A stretch of DNA of 43,502 bases, taken from Flavobacteriia bacterium. Lineage in GTDB: Bacteria > Bacteroidota > Bacteroidia > Flavobacteriales_D > Crocinitomicaceae. This document shows positions 1 through 8,212 of the stretch, piece by piece. Below the pieces are notes generated by a model that had not been told where the DNA came from, ran no database searches, and saw only the letters and a program-made list of their open reading frames with translations. The position numbers were made by a program, and so were the translations under genes. The stretch lies in assembly GCA_947455255.1 (NCBI GenBank), contig CANGOA010000007.1, positions 1-43,502 on the forward strand. Direction: 5' to 3'. How positions within the stretch are numbered: position 1 is the first letter of the stretch; each line of letters starts with the position of its first letter.

Positions 1-357
1 TTATATAATAACGGTATAGTGATGTCTACTGGTAGTGAAGATTCTATAAATAATTTGACAGCAAATATTATGAAGAATTTTGTATTGTCTCCAAATATAT
101 TACATAAAGAAACACCAAATCTTTGGGGTAAAATTAATATTGATGGTTCTACAGTTAAAATTGAACAATCCAGTGAATCATTTTGTGGTAATTCTATAAT
201 ACTTTTAGAAGGTATAATTTTAAATGATACTACATTTAGTATCACAAAATATACTACAAGATTTAATAAGGATGTTAAAACAGGAGTTTCAAACTCAATC
301 TATCATTTTGTTCATTTAGACCAAAAACCAGATAGTACAAATAATTACATAAAATAA
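1..357 (+). CDS. Hypothetical protein, 3' fragment
   Basis: The frame is open from base 1 and ends at TAA 355-357, so the gene probably begins upstream of the window; an internal ATG at 19 would give 112 residues. I do not recognise a family. The visible part is hydrophilic, rich in Asn, Ser, Thr and Ile, with alternating hydrophobic residues that suggest beta-strands, and has no membrane segment. It ends 7 nt before the next gene on the same strand, so the two are probably co-transcribed. That next gene carries a YD-type motif and a T9SS tail, so this fragment may belong to a secreted surface-protein locus; this is inference only. Confidence 0.45.
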   Translation, partial: LYNNGIVMSTGSEDSINNLTANIMKNFVLSPNILHKETPNLWGKINIDGSTVKIEQSSESFCGNSIILLEGIILNDTTFSITKYTTRFNKDVKTGVSNSIYHFVHLDQKPDSTNNYIK

Positions 358-364
358 TTAAATC

Positions 365-796
365 ATGAAGATCATATTCGTTTTATCCTTTTTATTTATC
401 TCCAACCTCCTTTTTTCCCAAAGTGGTATCAATTACTACTATGATGCAGCTGGAAATCGTGTGTTGCGTAAAATTATCGCTCTTTATGAATTTTCAAAGG
501 CACCAGAAAAACCAACGAAACCCTTACTTACAGACCAACAAGGAGCATTTACGTTTAATGTTTTTCCAAATCCTACGTATGGGCTATTGAAAATACAGGT
601 AGATCGTGCGTTTTTTGAGAAAGGAACAGCTAGTTTAGAGGTCATAGACTTACAAGGAAAAAAATTACTGGAGCAAAGGTATGCTGAAAATGAAACAGGT
701 GTAGATGTATCTCAGTTGCCTGTAGGTTCGTATATCCTTCGAATACGTTCAACTGAAGGTTTTGTTGGGGAGTGGAACATTGTGAAGGCGGAGTGA
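365..796 (+). CDS. Small secreted protein with YD motif and T9SS type A sorting domain
   Basis: A 143-residue protein. Residues 1-19 form a signal peptide (Lys start, hydrophobic core, cut near FSQ/S). A single YYYDAAGNRVLRK motif at about 23-35 matches the YD/Rhs repeat signature. Residues 62-143 form a type IX secretion C-terminal sorting domain: VFPNPTYGLLKIQV, then a V-DLQGK turn, then QLPVGSYILRI. Such domains direct proteins through the outer membrane by T9SS. Nothing catalytic lies between the two motifs, so the mature protein is almost only a sorting tail. It could be the degenerate end of a larger Rhs protein or a natural small partner of one. Confidence 0.8.
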   Translation: MKIIFVLSFLFISNLLFSQSGINYYYDAAGNRVLRKIIALYEFSKAPEKPTKPLLTDQQGAFTFNVFPNPTYGLLKIQVDRAFFEKGTASLEVIDLQGKKLLEQRYAENETGVDVSQLPVGSYILRIRSTEGFVGEWNIVKAE

Positions 797-823
797 TCAG
801 TTAAACGAGCTATTAGTCTAACT

Positions 824-1852
824 CTATTTCAGTTGATTTATCTCTTCTTCTGTAAGACCAGTAAATTTTGAAATTTCAGTTATACTAATTCCATTTTTTA
901 ACGCATTTTTTACAATTTCATTTGTTTTTTTCTGTTCGCCTTCTTTTATTCCTTTCTCAATTCCCTCCTTTATTCCCTCCTTTATTCCCTCCTTTATTCC
1001 CTCCTTTATACCTTCCTTTATACCCTCCTTCTTACCCTCTTTTATACCTTTTTTTATGCCCTTTTCAATTCCCTTTTCAATTCCAACCTTCAACCCTTTT
1101 TCAACCCCTTTATTAAACCCATCTTCTTCGGCAGTGTCAAAAGAGTTTTTAAGGTCTCTAAAATATTTCAAACTGTTTTCGTAGGATCTAACTTGTTTTG
1201 GAGTAAACTTTGCAATTTCAGCGGTTCTAAATAATTTTTCAAAGATTGCTTCACGCATGGAGTCGGGAATACGGTCTAACTTGCTTAAATTCTTAATGAT
1301 ATACAACCATTTATCGAAACGCGTTTCAAGTTCATCTATTTTTTTATTGAACTTTGGCATCTCAAGATAGATAAATGTCAATTTATTATAAAAGATTTTA
1401 TTCGTATCAATATCTTGAAGTTTGACATCATACCTGAATTTATCAACGTCTTTTTTATCTTCATCAAAGACGAAATCTAAAATAGCAATGGTATAAACAG
1501 CTTTTAGTTCAAAATCCCAATTAGCTAATTGTGCTTGCTCACGTATTGGAAATGTTGAATAATAGACTGTACGATCTTTGAAGAATTTTTGTTTTGTCTT
1601 TTGAAGTTCAACGATGAATTTTTCTCCTCTTTCATTTTGACAGTACAAATCAAAAATGGCTTTTCTATCAATGGATGTGTCGCCTAGTTGTTCAGATTTA
1701 ATGTAATTAATACTAACAATATGGCCTTGCTCTTCTTTCAATAATTCATTCAAAAAATCTAACAACAAATCTTTATTAAGTTCTTCGCCAAAAAGTTTTT
1801 TGAACCCGTAATCTGTAAAAGGATTAATGTATTTTTCTTGAAAGTATTCCAT
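824..1852 (-). CDS. Rpn/PD-(D/E)XK nuclease family transposase-like protein
   Basis: 342 residues, ATG start at 1852. The N-terminus has NPFTDYGFKKLFG (10-22), the hallmark of the PDDEXK_2/Rpn family, annotated as recombination-promoting nuclease or 'PD-(D/E)XK nuclease family transposase'. The likely active site is D68 (FDLYC), E82 and Q84 (VELQ), the D...ExQ form seen in this family. Residues about 245-305 are a run of GIKEG/GIEKG tetrapeptides, highly charged and probably helical, encoded by 12-bp DNA repeats. The last 20 residues (ISITEISKFTGLTEEEINQL) resemble a small helix-turn-helix seen at the end of many family members. It is a lone gene, convergent with the T9SS gene. Known relatives act as DNA endonucleases or defence-linked proteins; no target can be inferred here. 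Confidence 0.85.
   Translation of the reverse strand: MEYFQEKYINPFTDYGFKKLFGEELNKDLLLDFLNELLKEEQGHIVSINYIKSEQLGDTSIDRKAIFDLYCQNERGEKFIVELQKTKQKFFKDRTVYYSTFPIREQAQLANWDFELKAVYTIAILDFVFDEDKKDVDKFRYDVKLQDIDTNKIFYNKLTFIYLEMPKFNKKIDELETRFDKWLYIIKNLSKLDRIPDSMREAIFEKLFRTAEIAKFTPKQVRSYENSLKYFRDLKNSFDTAEEDGFNKGVEKGLKVGIEKGIEKGIKKGIKEGKKEGIKEGIKEGIKEGIKEGIKEGIEKGIKEGEQKKTNEIVKNALKNGISITEISKFTGLTEEEINQLK
960..1031. repeat. 12-bp tandem microsatellite inside the Rpn-like gene
   Basis: The unit attccctccttt occurs four times without a mismatch at 960-1007 and continues as degenerate copies towards about 1120. On the coding strand each unit encodes one K-E-G-I tetrapeptide. As 12 is a multiple of three, copy-number change alters linker length without breaking the frame. 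Confidence 0.9.
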
Positions 1853-1873
1853 TTCTTTTGTTTTTCAGTTTAA

Positions 1874-1881
1874 CAAAATTA
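1874..1881 (-). promoter_or_regulatory. Putative -7 box (TAATTTTG) for the Rpn-like gene
   Basis: The minus strand reads TAATTTTG, matching the Bacteroidota -7 consensus TAnnTTTG, 21 nt before the ATG at 1852. No clear -33 TTG is seen, so this rests on one motif. Confidence 0.4.
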
Positions 1882-1975
1882 GAGAATTGGAAACTAATAT
1901 TCTAATATTTATGAAAGATTGCGTATAAATACTCTATTTTGAGACCTTTACCTTAGATCCATTTGAATTTCTCCC

Positions 1976-2665
1976 TTATTCCTTCACAAACTTATAACCA
2001 ACCCCTCGAATACTGTGAAAGTATTTTGGTGTTTTAGGATCTGTTTCAAAGATTTTACGAAAATTGAGAATATAGTTATCGATGGTTCTAGACGTTGGAA
2101 ATTGATCATTTCCCCAAAGTGTGTCTAGGATTTCATCTCTGGAAATGACTAGTCCTTGTTTTGAATTAAACAATTTCAATAAATCGATTTCTCGTTTGCT
2201 TAAATCGTGCTTTTCGCTTGTTTGGGTATTACTTACCAAATAACTGGTAAAATCCACAGAGAAGTCTCCTATGGTGATTTTATCTACAACCGTTGTAGCT
2301 TCTTCGATGCCTTCTACGAGAATTTGAACGCGAAGTAATAATTCTTCTAAGTCAAAAGGTTTTGGGAGGTAATCGTTAGCGCCCAATTTCAATCCTGCAA
2401 TACGGTCTTGGGTGGTTCCTTTGGCCGATAAAAACAATATTGGAACACGACTGTATTTGCGAATTTCTTTACAGATGGTGAGACCGCTGACTTCTGGTAG
2501 CATGACATCTAAAATCACCAAGTCGAAGTTGTCCATTTCAAAAGCACGCAAAAAGGCTTCGGTTCCGTGGCAAACCGTTTCAATAGAATACCCTTCCAAT
2601 TCCAGATTCATTTTGATTAAATCCGAAAGACTTTCTTCATCCTCTATTAAACAAATCTTTTTCAA
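1976..2665 (-). CDS. OmpR/PhoB-family response regulator
   Basis: 229 residues. Receiver domain 1-120: acidic pair E8-D9, phospho-acceptor D53 (VILDVMLP), switch Ser80 (FLSAKG) and Lys102 (YLPKPF). A winged-helix DNA-binding domain follows at about 130-229, ending SIRGVGYKFVKE. Together these make it a DNA-binding two-component regulator. The start is TTG at 2665: an in-frame TAA lies only four codons upstream, no ATG fits, and KKICLIEDE must be kept as the first receiver strand. It is the last gene of the ftsX-uppP-truB run, 15 nt after truB. No histidine kinase gene lies in the window, so its partner is elsewhere. Confidence 0.92.
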   Translation of the reverse strand: MKKICLIEDEESLSDLIKMNLELEGYSIETVCHGTEAFLRAFEMDNFDLVILDVMLPEVSGLTICKEIRKYSRVPILFLSAKGTTQDRIAGLKLGANDYLPKPFDLEELLLRVQILVEGIEEATTVVDKITIGDFSVDFTSYLVSNTQTSEKHDLSKREIDLLKLFNSKQGLVISRDEILDTLWGNDQFPTSRTIDNYILNFRKIFETDPKTPKYFHSIRGVGYKFVKE

Positions 2666-2680
2666 GTTATGAATTATAAT

Positions 2681-3370
2681 TTATGAATTATGAATGGTTG
2701 AAATCCAGTCGTCTACCGATTTGGAGTTTTCGATTAAAAAACTTCCGGAAGCCGTTCTTCGTAATGCGATTAATGCTGCTCCTGATTTCAGTTTTTCACC
2801 AAAGTCATTCGCAATCGAACGAATATAGGTTCCCTTACTACAGGTAATTTTGAAATCAATTTCCGGAAAACGTGTAGCATCGATTTCAAATGCAGTAATG
2901 TTAATTTTATTTGCTTTAAGAATTACTTCTTTCCCTGCTCTTGCGAGGTCGTAAGCACGTTTACCATCTACTTGTTTGGCAGAAAATATCGGAGGAACTT
3001 GGTCTTGTTCTCCTAAAAAAGAAAGACGAACTTCTTCGATTAATTCGGGTGTAATATGATCGATTGGAAATTCTTGGTTGTATTCCGTTTCTAAATCGTA
3101 CGATGGAGTAGTTTTACCAACTAAAATGGTACCCGTATAGGTTTTATCTTCCATCACAAATTGATCAATCTTTTTGGTGTTTTTTCCTGTACAAATAATT
3201 AAAAGTCCGGTTGCTAACGGATCTAAAGTTCCAGCATGACCTACCTTAAATTTTTTGATTCCAAGTTTTTGCTTGAGGTTCCAACGCAATTTATTCACCA
3301 CATCAAAGGAAGTCCAGTTTAGTGGTTTATCGACTAATAGGTTTTCGCCTGCTTGGAAATCGTATTGCAT
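2681..3370 (-). CDS. truB: tRNA pseudouridine(55) synthase TruB
   Basis: 229 residues, the usual length for the short Bacteroidota form. It isomerises U55 to pseudouridine in the T-loop of tRNAs. Motif I is LLVDKPLNWTSFDVV (11-25). The catalytic Asp is D50 in GHAGTLDPLATGLL. The DKTYTG segment and the CSKGTYIRSIANDFG block near residues 175-190 are both typical. A separate PUA domain is not seen. It lies 43 nt downstream of uppP and 15 nt upstream of the response regulator, in a co-directional cluster known from many Bacteroidota genomes. Confidence 0.96.
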   Translation of the reverse strand: MQYDFQAGENLLVDKPLNWTSFDVVNKLRWNLKQKLGIKKFKVGHAGTLDPLATGLLIICTGKNTKKIDQFVMEDKTYTGTILVGKTTPSYDLETEYNQEFPIDHITPELIEEVRLSFLGEQDQVPPIFSAKQVDGKRAYDLARAGKEVILKANKINITAFEIDATRFPEIDFKITCSKGTYIRSIANDFGEKLKSGAALIALRRTASGSFLIENSKSVDDWISTIHNS

Positions 3371-3413
3371 TAATTTGAAAATTTGAAAATGAGTGAATTT
3401 GAAAATGCAGGTG

Positions 3414-4253
3414 TTATTTATTGAACACTAATTCAAAAATAATAAATGCGATTCCAAGTACGATTCGGTACCATCCCCACATTTTGAATCCGTATTTTTT
3501 TAAGATTCCGATGAAGAATTTGATCGCTAGAACAGCTACAGCAAATGCTACGATGTTTCCGATAATGAATAAAATCAAGTAATTTTTCTCCATCAACATT
3601 TCGTAGCCTTTCATTTCCTTGATTGTTTCTACAGCATTAACCATAACTGGCACATCCCAATCTTTTAGGAAAATTGAATAACTAGTTACAGCTAGCATCG
3701 TTGGAACCGCTAAAAAGAAGCTGAATTCAGCAGCCATACGCATGGTCAATCCTTGTTGCATACCGCCGATGATAGAAGCAGCCGAGCGACTTGTACCAGG
3801 CATCATAGCTAAACATTGCCAGAAACCAATGGTGATTGCACTTTTATTGCTTACATTTTGTTCTTCGTCGATGCGTGTATTTTTAAACAAACGGTGAATG
3901 AATAACAAGATAATACCACCAACTATCAGCGTAATTGCAATAGGAAGAGGTTTTTCTAATACTGCTTCGATTTTGTCGTCGAACAATTTACCAAGTACTA
4001 AGGCTGGGATTACTGCTAATCCAATTTTCACGTAGAACTTGAAGTTGGTAAAATCAAAGAATTTTTTCCAATAAAGAACTACTACTGCAAGTATTGCTCC
4101 AAACTGAATGGAAACTTGAAACATTTTCACAAACACATCTTTTTCAATACCAAAGACGGTACTTGTGAAAATCATGTGTGCCGTTGAAGAAACAGGAAGG
4201 AATTCGGTTAGTCCCTCGATGATTGCAAGGAAGATTGCTTGAATAAAATTCAT
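3414..4253 (-). CDS. uppP: Undecaprenyl-diphosphate phosphatase (BacA/UppP)
   Basis: 279 residues, multi-pass inner-membrane protein. It dephosphorylates undecaprenyl pyrophosphate so that the lipid carrier can be reused in peptidoglycan and glycan synthesis; loss or gain affects bacitracin sensitivity. The first signature, EGLTEFLPVSSTAH, has E13, E17 and H26; the second, PGTSRSA, is at 152-158. Both line the active site in this family. The rest is made of hydrophobic helices, with about eight membrane segments. The start follows the stop of the DUF3098 gene by one base, so the two are translationally close. Confidence 0.97.
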   Translation of the reverse strand: MNFIQAIFLAIIEGLTEFLPVSSTAHMIFTSTVFGIEKDVFVKMFQVSIQFGAILAVVVLYWKKFFDFTNFKFYVKIGLAVIPALVLGKLFDDKIEAVLEKPLPIAITLIVGGIILLFIHRLFKNTRIDEEQNVSNKSAITIGFWQCLAMMPGTSRSAASIIGGMQQGLTMRMAAEFSFFLAVPTMLAVTSYSIFLKDWDVPVMVNAVETIKEMKGYEMLMEKNYLILFIIGNIVAFAVAVLAIKFFIGILKKYGFKMWGWYRIVLGIAFIIFELVFNK

Positions 4254-4254
4254 C

Positions 4255-4518
4255 TTACTTAGCAGGAGTTTCGTTGTTTTCTGTTTTCTTCGGTTTTTTC
4301 ATGATTGCGTAAATCATGATAATGTACCCCGCAATGATTAAGATCGGAGAAACAGTCAAACGCACAGGAGAAAACAAGGCTGCTGCATCGAATTTTGTTG
4401 GGTCAGCAGAACCACCACCGATCATTAAGATGAATCCAATGATGTTGATTACCAATCCGATGATTAATAATTTATAGTTTAAATCTTGAAATGCGAATCT
4501 GTGATTTGCTTTGTCCAT
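4255..4518 (-). CDS. DUF3098 small membrane protein
   Basis: 87 residues with two hydrophobic helices (about 15-36 and 53-73) and a charged Lys-rich tail. The NHRFAFQDLNYKLLIIGL start and the middle ...GGGSADPTKF loop match DUF3098, a Bacteroidota family of unknown function. Its gene sits between ftsX and uppP, as it does in many Bacteroidota, which suggests an envelope or division-linked role; this is inference from position. Confidence 0.85.
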   Translation of the reverse strand: MDKANHRFAFQDLNYKLLIIGLVINIIGFILMIGGGSADPTKFDAAALFSPVRLTVSPILIIAGYIIMIYAIMKKPKKTENNETPAK

Positions 4519-4533
4519 GGTTATCTAATTTAA

Positions 4534-5424
4534 TTAATATAAGTCGTCTAATTTCATGCGTAAATACTTGTTCAACGCGAACCAAGTAGAAAGCAAGGTG
4601 ATGATAATCCCAATAAGTACTAGGGAAGTAAATAAAATCAATAAGGTTTGTAGGTGAAATGCGATTTCTACTGAATCCACTAAGTTGTTGATCGTGTAAA
4701 ACAAGGAAACCAATAGCGCCATTCCAATCAATGCTGAAACAACACCTTGTAGAATAGCTTGCGTTAAGAAAGGTTTGCGAATAAATCCAGAAGTTGCACC
4801 TACCAATTGCATGGTTTTGATGGTAAAACGTTTTGAATACAAGGCCAAACGAATGGTATTGTTAATCATTGCGACAGCAACAACAATCAATAAGGCAGCA
4901 ACAATTAAGAAAAGGAACACGAATTGTTTGAAACCAAGGTTCACTTGTTCTACGCTCGCCTCATCGTAATTTACTTCGTCGATTTGATCTTTATATGCTT
5001 TTAATAATTTATGTTTGATAAACAACATCCCTTGCTTGTTCGCATATTGCTCTTTTGGTCGGTAGCTAATCGTAGGCGGTAGAGGATTTGATTTTTCAAA
5101 AATGGAAAGAATTTCCTTGGTGTTGCTTGTAGAACCACTAAATTCATCCATGGCGCGGTCTGGAGAAATGAAAGACACTTCTTTAAATTCTGGCCAATTT
5201 GCGATTTCCAATTCAATTTGTTTGATGTCGGCATTTGTTTGTTCCGGTTTGAAAAACAAATCCCCTTGTAGGTTTTCTTTCGCTTGTGTTTGGATGGATT
5301 TTAATCCCATCATACCTCCTAACACTAACCCAATCATAAATAGCACTAAGGAAATACCAATAACAGTAGAAACGTAGCTGGTACGTAGTCCTTTGCGGCT
5401 GTATTTTTCTGCAGATTCACTCAT
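4534..5424 (-). CDS. ftsX: Cell-division ABC permease FtsX
   Basis: 296 residues from ATG at 5424. The frame extends to a TTG at 5481, but the ATG (MSESAEKYSRKGLRTSY) fits the known N-terminus of Bacteroidota FtsX. There is one membrane helix near 22-46, a periplasmic domain to about 170, then three helices in the FtsX/MacB permease region (about 182-290) ending in NKYLRMKLDDLY. FtsX with the FtsE ATPase couples division to peptidoglycan hydrolase control; ftsE is not in this window. It is the first gene of the operon that continues with DUF3098, uppP, truB and the regulator. A possible weak -7-like TAACTTCG lies 5 nt before the ATG. Confidence 0.93.
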   Translation of the reverse strand: MSESAEKYSRKGLRTSYVSTVIGISLVLFMIGLVLGGMMGLKSIQTQAKENLQGDLFFKPEQTNADIKQIELEIANWPEFKEVSFISPDRAMDEFSGSTSNTKEILSIFEKSNPLPPTISYRPKEQYANKQGMLFIKHKLLKAYKDQIDEVNYDEASVEQVNLGFKQFVFLFLIVAALLIVVAVAMINNTIRLALYSKRFTIKTMQLVGATSGFIRKPFLTQAILQGVVSALIGMALLVSLFYTINNLVDSVEIAFHLQTLLILFTSLVLIGIIITLLSTWFALNKYLRMKLDDLY

Positions 5425-5552
5425 TGTCGCGAAGTTAGGAAAATTTAAGTTAAGAAAAAACGAAGTTAGTGCCTTAAACAAATATTAACAAAAAATAATT
5501 GAGAAATTCTGGGTGTAGGGTGTGTAGTGAGTAGGGTAAGAATGAGTACATT

Positions 5553-5850
5553 TATTGTTTTTAACCATTGAGAAATTAAGAAGTTTAGGATGTTTTTGGA
5601 GAAGGATGGATGGAAGAGCATTGAGTACACGTTGTTTATTTGAGTTGGTTTGGAAAGTGAACTATTATTGTTTTTAACCATTGAGAAATTTAGGACGTTT
5701 TAGGAGAAGGAAGGATGGGAGAGCATTGAGTTCACGTTGTTCATTTGAGTTGGTGTGGAATGTGAACTATTATTGTTTTTAACCATTGAGAAATTGAGAA
5801 GTTTAGGACATTTTAGGAGAAGGAAGGATGGGAGAGCATTGAGTTCACGT
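5553..5850. repeat. Tandem intergenic repeat, about 2.7 copies of a 105-113 bp unit
   Basis: Three copies begin at 5553, 5666 and 5771 with TATTGTTTTTAACCATTGAG and share GGAGAAGGA...GAGCATTGAGT(T/A)CACGT and TTTGAGTTGG. The middle copy lacks 8 bases after GAGAAATT; the last stops at about 5850. A weaker partial match (ATTGAGAAATT) lies near 5498. The array fills the divergent region between ftsX and the HAD gene. No protein-coding signal was seen in it. Confidence 0.88.
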
Positions 5851-5897
5851 TTTTCTTTTTTTGATTCTTTATGGGGTTTGATATTAATTAGAATAGA

Positions 5898-6515
5898 ATG
5901 AAATTAGCAGATTTTGACACGATTATTTTTGATTTAGGAGGGGTGGTGATTAACTTGGATTATGGGAAAACTACCCAGGCATTTGAGGCCTTGGGGTTGA
6001 CTAATTTCAATGATTTATATTCGCAGGCTGCACAAAGTGGTTTGTTTGATGCGTTTGAAAAAGGGGAGTGTTCGGTGCAATATTTTATTAATAAGGTATT
6101 GGATTATTTGCCAACTGGAACGCAGGCGAATCAAGTAGTTGAAGCTTGGAATGCGATGATTTTAGATTTTCCATTGGAGAATTTAGCGTTATTGAAGCGA
6201 CTACAAGGTGAAAAACGTACGTTTTTGTTGAGCAATACGAATGAAATTCATATTCAGAAAGTTCATCACCATTTGCAACAGGCGTCAGATGAAAAAACGT
6301 TACATCCGTATTTTGAAAAGGTATATTTTTCTAGCGATATTGGGATGCGTAAACCGGATGCTGAAATTTTCGAATTTGTTCTGAATGAGCAAGGATTAGA
6401 TCCAGCGAGGACTTTGTTTATTGACGATACTGAACAACATATTTTGGGGGCGCAGAAACTAGGGATTCAAACGTATCATTTAGGGAAAGGGGAGCGTATC
6501 TGTAGTTTGTTTTAA
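5898..6515 (+). CDS. HAD-superfamily phosphatase (YihX-like)
   Basis: 205 residues, cytoplasmic. Motif I is IIFDLGGVV with nucleophile D12; the second Asp common in HAD enzymes is Gly here, as in the YihX/HAD-IA variant-3 group with DLGNV or DLGGV. Motif II is FLLSNTNE (S112), motif III Lys152 in RKPDAEIF, motif IV LFIDDTEQH (D176, D177). Relatives include sugar-phosphate phosphatases such as alpha-D-glucose-1-phosphatase, but the substrate cannot be read from sequence. It precedes pdxJ by 26 nt; the pdxJ region has its own -7 box, so the genes may be separately transcribed. Confidence 0.9.
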   Translation: MKLADFDTIIFDLGGVVINLDYGKTTQAFEALGLTNFNDLYSQAAQSGLFDAFEKGECSVQYFINKVLDYLPTGTQANQVVEAWNAMILDFPLENLALLKRLQGEKRTFLLSNTNEIHIQKVHHHLQQASDEKTLHPYFEKVYFSSDIGMRKPDAEIFEFVLNEQGLDPARTLFIDDTEQHILGAQKLGIQTYHLGKGERICSLF

Positions 6516-6518
6516 TTC

Positions 6519-6526
6519 TATCTTTG
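6519..6526 (+). promoter_or_regulatory. Putative -7 box (TATCTTTG) for pdxJ
   Basis: TATCTTTG matches the TAnnTTTG consensus exactly and lies 15 nt before the pdxJ ATG at 6542, just after the HAD stop codon. Confidence 0.55.
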
Positions 6527-6541
6527 TAAAAATATTTTGAC

Positions 6542-7258
6542 ATGCAAACTAAACTAAGCGTTAACATCAATAAAATCGCTACGATACGTAATGCTCGTGG
6601 CGGTAATACTCCAAATGTTGAATTATCGGCGATTGACTGTGAACGTTTTGGTGCGCATGGAATTACGATACATCCGCGTCCAGATGAGCGTCATATCACG
6701 ACAAAGGATACCTATGACTTGGCAAAAGTTGTAAAAACTGAATTAAACATTGAAGGTTATCCTGACCAACGATTTATGGCGATGGTAGCTGAAATCAAAC
6801 CTGCTCAAGCAACGTTGGTTCCAGATCCTCCACATGTATTGACTTCCAATGCAGGTTGGGATACCGAAAAACACTTGGAGGAGTTAAGCAACATTATTAC
6901 TGAAATCAAAAGTCATGGTGTACGAACTTCGATTTTTGTGGATACGGATTTGAAAAACATTGAATACGCTGCAAAAACAGGGGTAGATCGTATCGAATTA
7001 TATACAGGTCCATACGCAGAACATTTTCCAATTAATAAAGAAGAAGCAATCGCTCCTTATGTTAAAGCTGCTGAATTGGCTAGGGAACTAGGGATGGAAG
7101 TTAATGCAGGTCATGATTTAAGCCTTGAAAATTTAGCGTATTTCAAAAAACACATTCCCTTTTTAGCGGAGGTTTCGATTGGACACGCCTTGATTTCAGA
7201 TGCCTTGTATTTCGGATTGGAGAATACGATTCAGTTGTATTTGAAGGAATTGGCGTGA
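6542..7258 (+). CDS. pdxJ: Pyridoxine 5'-phosphate synthase PdxJ
   Basis: 238 residues, the normal length. PdxJ joins 1-deoxyxylulose 5-phosphate and 3-amino-2-oxopropyl phosphate to make pyridoxine 5'-phosphate, the last ring-forming step of the DXP-dependent vitamin B6 route. Family blocks seen: [17 protein letters not shown] at the start, [19 protein letters not shown] near 40-57, the EINAGHDLS-type segment (here [13 protein letters not shown], near 190) and the [12 protein letters not shown] phosphate-binding end. It ends directly at a 42-bp palindrome that separates it from the convergent ABC ATPase gene. Confidence 0.97.
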   Translation: MQTKLSVNINKIATIRNARGGNTPNVELSAIDCERFGAHGITIHPRPDERHITTKDTYDLAKVVKTELNIEGYPDQRFMAMVAEIKPAQATLVPDPPHVLTSNAGWDTEKHLEELSNIITEIKSHGVRTSIFVDTDLKNIEYAAKTGVDRIELYTGPYAEHFPINKEEAIAPYVKAAELARELGMEVNAGHDLSLENLAYFKKHIPFLAEVSIGHALISDALYFGLENTIQLYLKELA

Positions 7259-7300
7259 TTTTTCAGTAGGGATTACTCGCGAGTAATCCCTACTGAAAAA
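7259..7300. terminator. Perfect 42-bp palindrome, two-way terminator
   Basis: Arms of 21 bp (7259-7279 and 7280-7300) are perfectly complementary with no loop; core AGTAGGGATTACTCG. The T-rich and A-rich ends suit termination on both strands. It starts right after the pdxJ TGA and covers the last nine codons of the ABC ATPase gene, so those C-terminal residues (FSVGITRE) are encoded by the palindrome. Confidence 0.85.
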
Positions 7301-7977
7301 TAGGTTTCTAGTTCCGAAAGGGTTTCTTCTGTTTTTGGTTTGTCTTCGAGCACTTTTCCTTTTTCCAACAAAATCATGCGATCACTAATTTCAGTGATGT
7401 GCGCCAAATCGTGACTGGAAATCAGCATCGTCATACCTTTTTGGTGCAATTTTTTGAGAGTTTCTTTCAACCACGATTGGGAAGTAGGATCTAAAAATGA
7501 AAATGGTTCATCTAAGATGAGAAGTTCAGGGTTAGGCAACAACGCACCTAAGATTCCAATTTTGTTTCTATTTCCGGCAGATAATTCTCGGATTAACGTT
7601 TTTGCTTTTGGCTCAACAGTGAAAAATGCAGCATGTTCAGCAAAAAAAGCATCGCGTTGTTCGTTTGAAATTTTGTGCAGTGATGCCACAAACGACAAGT
7701 ATTCGTAGGGAGTCAGGTATGGAATTAAAAAACTTTCATTTAAAAACGAACCAGTGTAAAACTTCCATGCTTCTGATTCATTGACAGGTACATTTTTGGA
7801 ATATACCGTTCCTGTATTTGCTTGAATGATGTCTAAAATTAAACTCAATAAGGTAGATTTTCCGGCACCATTATTACCTACCAATCCGATACTTTCTCCT
7901 TGATTGATTGTTAACGAAGGAATATCAAGTACCGTAATCTTGTTGTATTGTTTTTGAATGTTTTGAATGTTGATCAT
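7273..7977 (-). CDS. ABC transporter ATP-binding protein
   Basis: 234 residues. Walker A GNNGAGKST (K40), signature LSAGN (near 129-133), Walker B LLILDEP and the switch His in SSHD are present, so it should be an active ATPase. Its likely partner is the DUF5687 membrane protein encoded upstream on the same strand; two small genes lie between them. It starts 4 nt after the DUF2442 stop. The substrate is unknown. The C-terminus lies in the intergenic palindrome, so its final residues are probably not conserved. Confidence 0.93.
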   Translation of the reverse strand: MINIQNIQKQYNKITVLDIPSLTINQGESIGLVGNNGAGKSTLLSLILDIIQANTGTVYSKNVPVNESEAWKFYTGSFLNESFLIPYLTPYEYLSFVASLHKISNEQRDAFFAEHAAFFTVEPKAKTLIRELSAGNRNKIGILGALLPNPELLILDEPFSFLDPTSQSWLKETLKKLHQKGMTMLISSHDLAHITEISDRMILLEKGKVLEDKPKTEETLSELETYFSVGITRE

Positions 7978-7981
7978 GAAA

Positions 7982-8212
7982 TTACTTTAAAAGTGCATGT
8001 AAAGATATGTCTTCATCAATTAGTGGCCAATGTATACCATAACCAGACGGGGATACTTTATATAAAGCACGTTCAATATCTGATGCATTTAATAATTTTT
8101 TTGAAACTTGATTCAAATCAATATTTACAATCTCATTATCCGTTTTAATAACCATAAAATGATTGTTAAAAGTGATGTCTAAAACGATATGCTCTTTTAC
8201 AGAATTATTCAT
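7982..8212 (-). CDS. DUF2442 protein, likely antitoxin-like partner
   Basis: 76 residues. The VLDITFNNHFMVIKTDNEIVNIDL strands, the LLNAS block and the C-terminal GYGIHWPLIDEDISLHALL (W, D, E, D pattern) match DUF2442. This family is regularly encoded next to DUF4160, and the pair is predicted to be a toxin-antitoxin or similar module. Its start overlaps the DUF4160 stop by 4 nt, so the two are translationally coupled. Function is not proven for either family member here. Confidence 0.82.
   Translation of the reverse strand: MNNSVKEHIVLDITFNNHFMVIKTDNEIVNIDLNQVSKKLLNASDIERALYKVSPSGYGIHWPLIDEDISLHALLK

Noticed and set aside
922-1116. Open frame opposite the Rpn-like gene rich in Pro, Phe and Leu
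   Set aside because: It is the antisense reading of the 12-bp repeat and has no other coding features.
4534-5481. Longer FtsX from TTG at 5481
   Set aside because: The extra 19 residues are unlike family members, and the ATG at 5424 gives the expected N-terminus.
5553-5850. CRISPR array
   Set aside because: Units of 105-113 bp differ by small changes and have no short-repeat/unique-spacer pattern; no cas genes are nearby.
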